This document shows positions 1 through 6,033 of a DNA stretch of 9,926 bases, piece by piece. Origin of the DNA: Pseudomonadota bacterium (lineage in GTDB: Bacteria > Pseudomonadota > Alphaproteobacteria > Reyranellales > Reyranellaceae); the NCBI GenBank assembly GCA_023386865.1, contig JAEWIV010000393.1, positions 1 through 9,926 of the forward strand, in the 5' to 3' direction. The position numbers were made by a program, and so were the translations under genes. Below the pieces are notes generated by a model, which saw only the letters and a program-made list of their open reading frames with translations, ran no database searches and had not been told where the DNA came from. Every line of letters begins with the position of its first letter. Positions within the stretch are counted from its first letter, which is position 1.

Positions 1-2056
1 TGTTCTCCAGCTGCCCGTCGCCGCCGCCGTTGCCGTCGATCTCGGCCTGGGTCACCGTATGCGCCGCCGTGTAGCTCCAGGTCTCGCCGACCTCCAGCAG
101 GCCGTCGTTGTCGCCGACCAGGTCGGCGCCGCGCACGATCGACCCGGCATTGGCGTACGGATCGGTCACCGTCACGCCGGTCAGCGTCACGTTGCCGGTG
201 TTGGCCACCGCGATCGCGTAGTTGATCACGTCGCCCGCGCTGTCGACCTTGCCGGCCGTCCCGCCGGTCACGCTCGACACGTCCTTGGCGATGTTCAGGC
301 TGGGGTCCAGGAAGTTGAAGGCGAGGCCGATGTCGCGCGTCGCGCTCGCGGCGTCGGCATCGCCGTCGATGATCTTCGCCGTCAGGTTGACCAGGTTCGA
401 AGGGAACGGCGCCGGATTGCCCGGATCGTCGTGCACCATCGTCCGGACCTGATCGAGCGTCACGAGACCCGTATCGGGGTCCACCGTGATGGTGAACACG
501 GTGCCCCCGGTGGCCGACGAGCCCGTGATCACCGTGCCGGCGGGGTTGATGCTCAGCGTCACGGCCTCATTGGTCAGCGCGTCCTTCAGGCCAGTGGCCG
601 TGCCCGCAATGCCGAGCTTGTAGCTGAGCGCATCCGCATCCTCGGCGTTGTCGTTGTTCGTGTCCTTGAACCCGTCGCTGCCGAAGGCCGACGTGAAGAG
701 CCCGGCGAACGATGCCGAGGCATCAGTCGCCAAATCGTTCTCGTTTACCGCTAGCGTAGGAGCCGGCGTCGCGTTGCCGGCGATCGACGGGCCGTCGTCG
801 TCAAAGTTGATGAAGGAGCCCACCTCTTCGTTGTAGGCGTTGTTCTTCGTGCCGACGAAATGGACTTCGGATACGTCCATTCCTTCATTCGAATCGACGC
901 CGGTAATCGTCAGCCGATCCATGGGGCTGGCGGTAGTGACATCGACGGTGGTGACGTTGTCGAGCCCCGTGATGGTGACGACGTTCCCCGTCCCGCTGAG
1001 CCCGCTGACCGTGATGTTGCCGCTCGCCGTGGCATAGGTTCCGTTGGCCGTGATCAGGGAGGCAAAACCCGATGCGCCCGTGAGCTTGATGCTGACGATG
1101 TCTACCGCGGTGGTCGGGCTGCCGTTGAAGAAGTCGGACCCTTGCTCGTTGCCCTGGACGTTGAAGGCGCTGATCTTGACGTCCATCCGCAAGTTCGGAT
1201 TGGACGGCGTGATCTGGCTGATCGTGAACCCGGCCTGCGTGACATCTTCGAGATGGCTGCCGTACTGGATCTGCGAGCCACTGCCTGCCGCCAGGTTGCC
1301 GCCGGTCACGAAATCCACCTGGATCGTTTCGTTCGTCGGAGTCGAGTCGATGCTCTGGTTGTTTACGCCGAAGCCCTTTTCACTCACGTTGGCCGACGCA
1401 TTGGCGGCCCCGACGAAAGCCGTCACCAGCAGCTGCTTGGAAGCGTCGTTGGCCGCACTGATTACGTAGAAGTCATGGTTGCCGGGCGCCGCGGCCGATC
1501 CCGAGAAGTTGGCCGTCGTGGTCCCCGTGACCGAGGCGAATACCTTGCCGGTCAGGTCGATCCGGTCGTCCGGATTGGTCGCATCCGGATTGAGCAACGC
1601 CACATACTGTACCGTATACAGGTCCTTGCTGGTGCTGCTGCTACCGTCGAGGCCGAGCGAGAAGGCGAGCGGCCCGCCCGCCGCCGGCGCGGCGGCCGGA
1701 TCGGAGGTCCCGATGACACCCCGCACGACGTTCGAATGGGTCGCGTCCAGGAAAAGCCAGACATAGTCGCCGTCAACCGTCCGAATGCCGCTGTTCACGC
1801 CGACGGTCGTGGAAAACGCGGTCCCGGAGGAGTTCTGGGCAAGAACGATCCCGGTGATGGTTTCTCCTGCACTCGCCGAGGCCTGCACGAAGTTTGCCTG
1901 GAAGGCGACTTCCGGCGGCAGCCCCCCTGGCGGGTCGAGACTGAGCAGGTATTGCAGCGTCGCGTTGGAGCTGCTGCCCGGATTGAGCAAATCGTCGTCC
2001 TGGACGCCAGCGGTTTCGTCGATGACGCTGTCCTGGGTCACGATATCGAGTGCCAT
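1..2056 (-). CDS. Large DUF5801 (T1SS-143 type) repeat adhesin, N-terminal part (3' end outside window)
   Basis: Translating the minus strand from the ATG at 2056 gives 685 uninterrupted residues to the window edge, beginning MALDIVTQDSVIDETAG. There is no signal peptide, transmembrane helix or cysteine, as expected for a type I secretion cargo. Residues 1 to about 200 form a first DUF5801-like module (DETAG, NPDATNPDDRIDLTG). Residues about 200-415 are a beta-rich segment of the kind that accompanies it. Residues about 417-582 form a second, clearer module: DDDGPSIAG, LAVNENDLATDASASFAG, then VFTITVDPDTGLVTLDQVR. From about 583 a DUF11/DUF7507-like module begins (KVDSAGDVINYAIAVANTGN, then VTLTGVTVTDP). 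Such multidomain proteins are usually thousands of residues long, end in RTX and a C-terminal export signal, and act in surface attachment. The gene follows the exporter operon by about 500 bp on the same strand, so it may be a second cargo. Adhesin function is inferred from domain type. Confidence 0.85.
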   Translation of the reverse strand, partial: MALDIVTQDSVIDETAGVQDDDLLNPGSSSNATLQYLLSLDPPGGLPPEVAFQANFVQASASAGETITGIVLAQNSSGTAFSTTVGVNSGIRTVDGDYVWLFLDATHSNVVRGVIGTSDPAAAPAAGGPLAFSLGLDGSSSTSKDLYTVQYVALLNPDATNPDDRIDLTGKVFASVTGTTTANFSGSAAAPGNHDFYVISAANDASKQLLVTAFVGAANASANVSEKGFGVNNQSIDSTPTNETIQVDFVTGGNLAAGSGSQIQYGSHLEDVTQAGFTISQITPSNPNLRMDVKISAFNVQGNEQGSDFFNGSPTTAVDIVSIKLTGASGFASLITANGTYATASGNITVSGLSGTGNVVTITGLDNVTTVDVTTASPMDRLTITGVDSNEGMDVSEVHFVGTKNNAYNEEVGSFINFDDDGPSIAGNATPAPTLAVNENDLATDASASFAGLFTSAFGSDGFKDTNNDNAEDADALSYKLGIAGTATGLKDALTNEAVTLSINPAGTVITGSSATGGTVFTITVDPDTGLVTLDQVRTMVHDDPGNPAPFPSNLVNLTAKIIDGDADAASATRDIGLAFNFLDPSLNIAKDVSSVTGGTAGKVDSAGDVINYAIAVANTGNVTLTGVTVTDPYANAGSIVRGADLVGDNDGLLEVGETWSYTAAHTVTQAEIDGNGGGDGQLEN

Positions 2057-2062
2057 AGATGG

Positions 2063-2069
2063 CTCCTTC
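2063..2069 (-). promoter_or_regulatory. Ribosome binding site fixing the adhesin start
   Basis: The minus strand reads GAAGGAG, 6 nt before the ATG at 2056. This strong Shine-Dalgarno, together with a protein N-terminus that begins at once with DUF5801-like sequence, fixes this start. Confidence 0.75.
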
Positions 2070-2155
2070 GCCGTATCAAAGTCGATCTGCCCCGCGCTGA
2101 GTGACCCAAACGCCACCAGCGGCCCATCTACCGGACCTGATTGCTATCCCGCTCA

Positions 2156-2168
2156 CAACTTATAGTTG
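2156..2168 (-). promoter_or_regulatory. Possible -10 element within a short palindrome, upstream of the adhesin gene
   Basis: The minus strand reads TATAAG at 2164-2159, inside the dyad CAACT-ATA-AGTTG. It lies about 100 nt before the adhesin ATG, a reasonable place for a promoter. No recognisable -35 hexamer sits at 16-18 bp spacing, so this may instead be an operator or chance. Confidence 0.2.
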
Positions 2169-2243
2169 CACTCACGCGCCCGTCGTGACGCAGTCTTGAA
2201 ATCAACCGAAGATGAAAAATCACACCCTTTTTGCGTTAATGAC

Positions 2244-2272
2244 TATTCGAGCGATACCCCTACCGCTCAATA
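2244..2272 (-). other. Stem-loop in the putative leader of the adhesin gene
   Basis: On the minus strand GAGCGGTA and TATCGCTC pair over 8 bp (one G-U) around a GGGG loop. A one-base bulge then allows four more pairs (TATT with AATA). The G-U becomes an A-C mismatch on the plus strand, so the fold favours minus-strand RNA. Outer TGCGT and ACGCA segments could close a larger structure. It lies about 190 nt upstream of the adhesin start. No adjacent T-run, so it is not an obvious terminator. Confidence 0.45.
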
Positions 2273-2294
2273 CGCAATCCCACACAAACTGATC

Positions 2295-2360
2295 GCAATT
2301 ACTGAAGCAGACGCAATGGTGGTTTGCAAGCGCAGAGTCCACGGCACTATCGGTAATTGC
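2295..2360. repeat. Inverted repeat GCAATTAC / GTAATTGC
   Basis: Perfect 8-bp arms at 2295-2302 and 2353-2360 are separated by 50 bp. On plus-strand RNA the pairing could extend by three more pairs, one of them U-G. The arms are too far apart for a simple operator dyad but could form an RNA stem or two half-sites. Function unknown. Confidence 0.4.
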
Positions 2361-2553
2361 ACCGAGCCTCGTCCAAAGCTTGCAACTGCTTCGCAGACAC
2401 TTTGCTTTCTTAGGCGTTGCGGACTGGGTCGCTAATCTCCAATGGCACTTCAAGGTCCCTCAACCACTGCTTGCGACCTGTTCGATCCCCTGTGGGGGCG
2501 CAGGGCACCACCGGTGCAGGTGGATCAGCCGGCCCGTCCCATGTCGTTCCACT

Positions 2554-3864
2554 CTAGCGTTCGCGAAGGGCGCGGTTCATCTGATCGACGAACGGCTTGG
2601 CGAGGTACGACGCGGCAGTCCGTTCCGCGGTCGAGATGAAGATTTCGGCCGGCATTCCCGGCACCAGCTTCATGCCCTTCATCTGCACCAGCGACTCCTC
2701 TTCGAGTTCCACGTAGGCGACGTAGTATTCCTGGTTGGTGGACGGCTCACGGGTCGAGGCAGGAGAGACCATCGACACCTTGGCCTTCATCTCCGGTGTC
2801 GTGTTGCGATTGAAAGCCGTCAAGCGAACGCGAGCCGGCTGTCCCTCCCTCACCTGGTCGATGTCGGCCGGCGAGATCTTGGCCTCGAACTTGAGCTGCG
2901 CATCGTGGGGAACAATCGTAGCGATCTTTGCTGCCGGCGTAATGACGCCGCCGATCGTGAAGATCGACAGCTCGTTGACATATCCCGAAACCGGCGCGCG
3001 GATATCGGTGCGGGAAAGGCGGTCCTCGATGGCCAGCCTTCGCTCGTTCAGCTCGGCCAGCCGGGCATCGACCGTCCGGAGCTCGCGCTGCGCCTCGGTG
3101 CTGGCGTTCTGGTCGATGGCAATGATCTGCACCCGGATCTCGCTGGCGCGCACCTTGGCGCGGGCGATGCTGGCCTCGTTGTCTCCGATCTCGCCCGGTA
3201 TCCGGGCCCAATCGCGCAACGCCGCATAAACGCGCGTATAGTCGACGAGCTTCTTCTCGTGCAGATCCAGCAGCTTCTCCCGCTCCGCGCCGACCAGCTT
3301 GAGCTCCTGCCGTTTGGCGACAAGCCTCGCCTCGAGGCCTTTGATCTCCTCCAAGGTCTGACCAACGCTGAGCTCCAGCTGCTCCTTCTGGCTGTCCCTC
3401 GTGGCCTTGTTCCCGAAGAACAAGCGGATCTCACCCTGAACCGCCGTCTCCGCCGAGGGCGACAGGAGGTGCAAATTCTCGGGAAACAGCAGCGCCTCCA
3501 GATTGTCGCGCTCCGCGATCAGCCGCGCCTTGCGCGCCAGCGACTCGGCCAGTTGCGACCGCACAATGAGAAGCTCCGCCTTGATCTGAACATCGTCGAG
3601 CGCCACCAGGACCTGGCCTTCGTTGACGAAATCTCCCGGTTTCACCGCCAGGGTCCGGACGATGCCGCCGTCCCGGTGCTGCACCTCCTTCAGGTTCTGA
3701 TCGACCTTCACCATCCCGGAGGCGATGACCGCACCATCAAGCCGCGCCATGACCGCCCACCCGCCACAGCCGATCACCAGGAAAACGGTCAAGACAACGC
3801 CGAACAGGACCTGCGGCAGCACAGCGAATGGTTGGGCCTTCCCGGCACGCTCGTGATTCTTCAT
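2554..3864 (-). CDS. prtE: Type I secretion membrane fusion protein, HlyD/PrtE family
   Basis: This 436-residue protein is the periplasmic adaptor that links the inner-membrane ABC exporter to an outer-membrane TolC-type channel. Visible parts: a short cytoplasmic N-terminus; one transmembrane helix (about 19-40, LFGVVLTVFLVIGCGGWAVM); a first lipoyl-like half (about 50-92, with VKVDQNLKEVQHRDGGIVR and VKPGDFVNEGQVLVALDD); a long alpha-helical coiled-coil hairpin (about 95-285); the second lipoyl half (IRAPVSGYVNEL, about 288-320); a beta-barrel region (about 325-395); and the family C-terminal segment VPGMPAEIFI (401-410). Length is normal for the family. The ATG at 3864 has a good Shine-Dalgarno (GGGAGAAG, 3871-3878) 6 nt upstream. 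It follows the RTX gene by 27 bp and is the last gene of the apparent operon. The symbol is a family assignment. Confidence 0.94.
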   Translation of the reverse strand: MKNHERAGKAQPFAVLPQVLFGVVLTVFLVIGCGGWAVMARLDGAVIASGMVKVDQNLKEVQHRDGGIVRTLAVKPGDFVNEGQVLVALDDVQIKAELLIVRSQLAESLARKARLIAERDNLEALLFPENLHLLSPSAETAVQGEIRLFFGNKATRDSQKEQLELSVGQTLEEIKGLEARLVAKRQELKLVGAEREKLLDLHEKKLVDYTRVYAALRDWARIPGEIGDNEASIARAKVRASEIRVQIIAIDQNASTEAQRELRTVDARLAELNERRLAIEDRLSRTDIRAPVSGYVNELSIFTIGGVITPAAKIATIVPHDAQLKFEAKISPADIDQVREGQPARVRLTAFNRNTTPEMKAKVSMVSPASTREPSTNQEYYVAYVELEEESLVQMKGMKLVPGMPAEIFISTAERTAASYLAKPFVDQMNRALRER

Positions 3865-3891
3865 GGTTGACTTCTCCCGGAAAGGACGGCC

Positions 3892-6033
3892 CTAGGAAAC
3901 CACGACGGTGAACTGGAGGTCGTGGTGACCGGAAAGCTCGATGGAGTAGTATTCCTCCGAGTCGGGCTTGTCGTGAACGTCGACAAAGGTGAGTTCGCCA
4001 TCCTCGAGCTTCTCGAAGCGGAAGCGAATGGGTCGCCGGTCGCTGTTCTCGGACAGGTAGATGTCTTCGAACAGATCGCTTACCTCCTGCTCTCCGTCTT
4101 CGCCGTCGCGGTAGAAGATCTCGTAGCGGGCCGCGATGATTCGATCGCCCAAGGTAAAGTCGGTGATCTTGCGTACGAGATCGGGTTGGTGATCGTCATC
4201 CGAGCTCTTGAACTCGTACGTATCGTCACCCTCTCCGCCAGTCATCTGGATCGACCCGGAGCCGGCCACCAGGCGGTCATCGCCCTGTCCGCCGATGATC
4301 TTCTCGAAGCCGGCGATGAAGTCGCGGCCGATCTCCCTGCCTTCCGCCTCTCCGGACCCGATGTCGACATAGATGTCGAGGAAGGCCGACGAGTAGTCCA
4401 GCGTATCGTCGCCGTCGCCACCTTCATAGGTGTCTGGTGCCGAGTCCGCCGCGGCCTTCACATGATCATTGCCCTCGCCTCCGTCGACAGTATCGCTTCC
4501 TGCCCCATCCTCCAGAACGTCGTTACCTTCATCACCCGACAGGAAATCGTCGCCCGCGCCGCCAAGCACGGTGTCGCTTCCTTCGCCGCCGTACAGGCGA
4601 TCGGACCCATCGCCGCCGTCGAGAACGTCGTTACCTGCATCGCCATGGGCGACATCTTCGCCGGCGCCGCCGAATACCTTGTCGACCCCTTCGCCGCCGT
4701 GCAGGAGGTCGGCTCCCTCGCCGCCATCGAGGACGTCGTTACCGGCATCGCCATGCACGACATCGTCACCGGCGCCTGCCAGCAGGACGTCGTCGCCCGA
4801 TCCTCCCGAGATGGTATCGTCGCCGTGCTCGCCGAAGATCGTGTCGTCACCGGCCTCGCCGAACAGCCGATCGCGTCCGCTGCCGCCAAACACGATGTCA
4901 TTTCCCGCACCGGCAAAGACGATGTCGTTGCCGGCCCCGGCCTGCACCAGGTCGTTGCCGTCACCGGAAACGACGTGGTCGTCACCATTGCCGGCGACCA
5001 CCACGTCGTTTCCCTGGCGGGAGTCGATGTTATCGTCGCCGTCCCGAGCATCGATCCTGTCGCCGCACGACGTGCCCAGGAGATTGTCGTCACCGTCCGT
5101 CCCGAAAATCGGAGGAGCGTCGACAATGCTCAAATGGGCAAGCTGCGGCACGGAAACCGTTCCATCGCCGATGGCGAAATTGAACACCACTTCCCGCGAA
5201 TCGTGATGGTCGGCCGTGAACATCCAGCCGCCTTCGACCGCCACGAGGGTACCGGACGTGGCCCTCAAGCTGAGAACCTGCAGCTTGTCGCCATCAGGAT
5301 CGGATGCACCGGCCAGCAGCGCCAAAGCAGGAATGAAGTAGGCCTCGCAACCGACCAGGTCGGGCAGGATGACTGCCCCGTTCGTCCGAGGCGGCCGATT
5401 GCGGCCCCCGGTCTCGCCCTCGTCACGCGGCCGACCGACCGGCTGGACGTCCCGTTCGTCGTCCCGTCGACGCGCCTCCTCGTCGCGGCGACGCGGCACG
5501 CCCGGTTCTTCCGACCCTCCGCCGCCGCCGGACTTCACCCTCTCGTGCTCAGCGCTGCTCGCGACGGGTCTGGGCGCCGATCCATTGTCGTTGGCGGCCG
5601 GTGTGGGCTCGACCCGCGGGGCGGGTCCGGGTTTCGGGGCAGTGAACGCAAGCGAAGGAGAATCGCTAGCAAGGAAGCTGTCCACCATGTCCTTTGTGAT
5701 CGTCCGTCGCGGCATCATCGGCACGACATTGTCGGAATCGCTTGCGGCACCCCGTTGCAACTCTTCCGCCGCCGGCGGTGTTTCGGTCGCGGGGTCGACG
5801 GTGGCCGTCTCCTGCGCCTTGCCGTCGGCGACGCCGGCCGGACTGTCCTTCACCTCGTCGGGCACTGCCTTCGCAGTCGGAAGGAAACTCTTGAGATAGA
5901 CTGCAATGCCGGCCAGGACAGCCAGGAAGGCAATCGGCGCGAAGCTGCTCTTTTGCTTTTCCTCGAAGACATAGTCCTGGCGGCTCGGTTGGGACGGCCG
6001 CGGCTTTTCGTTGAAGCCCTGTACCTTGATCAT
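3892..6033 (-). CDS. Membrane-anchored RTX protein with cadherin-like domain, encoded inside the exporter operon
   Basis: This 713-residue protein has, in order: a short hydrophilic N-terminus (1-30); one transmembrane helix (about 31-50, APIAFLAVLAGIAVYL) without a signal-peptidase site, suggesting N-in topology; a long Pro/Ala linker ending in an Arg/Asp/Glu-rich stretch (about 51-215); a cadherin/VCBS-like domain (about 216-306, with SDPDGDKLQV and ATSGTLV); about 24 RTX nonapeptides (312-528, with a trailing unit to 545); and an acidic C-terminal domain ending ELSGHHDLQFTVVVS. The tail resembles that of the upstream RTX protein. Cys229 and Cys323 are present, although RTX cargo usually lacks cysteine. 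Its ATG overlaps the ABC stop (ATGA) with only a weak Shine-Dalgarno, so translation is probably coupled; the HlyD gene follows 27 bp later. An RTX protein between the two exporter genes is unusual. It may be an exporter accessory, a tethered calcium-binding protein or a substrate; domain calls are secure, function is not. Confidence 0.9.
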   Translation of the reverse strand: MIKVQGFNEKPRPSQPSRQDYVFEEKQKSSFAPIAFLAVLAGIAVYLKSFLPTAKAVPDEVKDSPAGVADGKAQETATVDPATETPPAAEELQRGAASDSDNVVPMMPRRTITKDMVDSFLASDSPSLAFTAPKPGPAPRVEPTPAANDNGSAPRPVASSAEHERVKSGGGGGSEEPGVPRRRDEEARRRDDERDVQPVGRPRDEGETGGRNRPPRTNGAVILPDLVGCEAYFIPALALLAGASDPDGDKLQVLSLRATSGTLVAVEGGWMFTADHHDSREVVFNFAIGDGTVSVPQLAHLSIVDAPPIFGTDGDDNLLGTSCGDRIDARDGDDNIDSRQGNDVVVAGNGDDHVVSGDGNDLVQAGAGNDIVFAGAGNDIVFGGSGRDRLFGEAGDDTIFGEHGDDTISGGSGDDVLLAGAGDDVVHGDAGNDVLDGGEGADLLHGGEGVDKVFGGAGEDVAHGDAGNDVLDGGDGSDRLYGGEGSDTVLGGAGDDFLSGDEGNDVLEDGAGSDTVDGGEGNDHVKAAADSAPDTYEGGDGDDTLDYSSAFLDIYVDIGSGEAEGREIGRDFIAGFEKIIGGQGDDRLVAGSGSIQMTGGEGDDTYEFKSSDDDHQPDLVRKITDFTLGDRIIAARYEIFYRDGEDGEQEVSDLFEDIYLSENSDRRPIRFRFEKLEDGELTFVDVHDKPDSEEYYSIELSGHHDLQFTVVVS
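4399..5100 (-). repeat. RTX nonapeptide array of the membrane-anchored protein
   Basis: Residues 312-545 hold near-contiguous nine-residue units beginning TDGDDNLLG, TSCGDRIDA, RDGDDNIDS and RQGNDVVVA, and continuing through GAGNDIVFG, EAGDDTIFG and EHGDDTISG. About 24 units are contiguous up to residue 528. A short break (AADSAPDTYE) precedes a last unit GGDGDDTLDYS. A second isolated cluster (GGQGDDRLV, GGEGDDTYEF) lies near residues 581-607. Confidence 0.92.
4450..4773 (-). repeat. Three tandem copies of a 36-residue (108-bp) super-repeat inside the RTX array
   Basis: Residues 421-456, 457-492 and 493-528 align without gaps as four nonapeptides each. The marker motif HGDAGNDVLDGG occurs at 427 and 463, with the diverged SGDEGNDVLEDG at 499. 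Copies one and two are closest. At DNA level the pair shows as near-identical stretches around 4619-4665 and 4727-4773. This points to expansion of the array by duplication in blocks of four nonapeptides. Confidence 0.75.

Larger units (their letters stand above)
2057..2553. other. Intergenic region without a credible gene
   Basis: About 500 bp between the end of the HlyD gene and the adhesin start, visibly richer in A+T than the flanking genes. Short frames here on either strand start at TTG, lack Shine-Dalgarno sequences and match no recognisable family, so I call none. Just past the HlyD stop are two small GC stem-loops (2508-2523 and 2488-2505); neither is followed by a T-run, so no convincing intrinsic terminator is seen. 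The middle part holds stronger inverted repeats, listed separately. The promoter and leader of the downstream adhesin gene must lie here unless it is read through from the HlyD operon. Confidence 0.75.

Noticed and set aside
860..2104. 414-codon and smaller plus-strand frames in the left 2 kb
   Set aside because: These are antisense shadows of the adhesin, whose minus-strand frame is open over the whole 2,056 bp and has family motifs and a strong ribosome binding site.
2166..2435. 89-codon plus-strand frame in the spacer
   Set aside because: TTG start, no ribosome binding site, no family resemblance and opposite to the direction of all other genes.
2220..2453. 77-codon minus-strand frame in the spacer, cysteine-containing
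   Set aside because: Starts at TTG without a Shine-Dalgarno, has no recognisable motif and overlaps inverted repeats.
2488..2523. Possible intrinsic terminator after the HlyD gene
   Set aside because: Only two 5-bp stems, neither followed by a T-run on the minus strand.
2380..3870. 496-codon plus-strand frame opposite the HlyD gene
   Set aside because: The translation is rich in His, Arg and Leu without recognisable domains, while the minus strand encodes a complete HlyD-family protein.
4399..5100. Regular short repeats resembling a CRISPR or satellite array
   Set aside because: The roughly 27-bp periodicity is that of RTX nonapeptide codons, in frame with a long gene and with no unique spacers.
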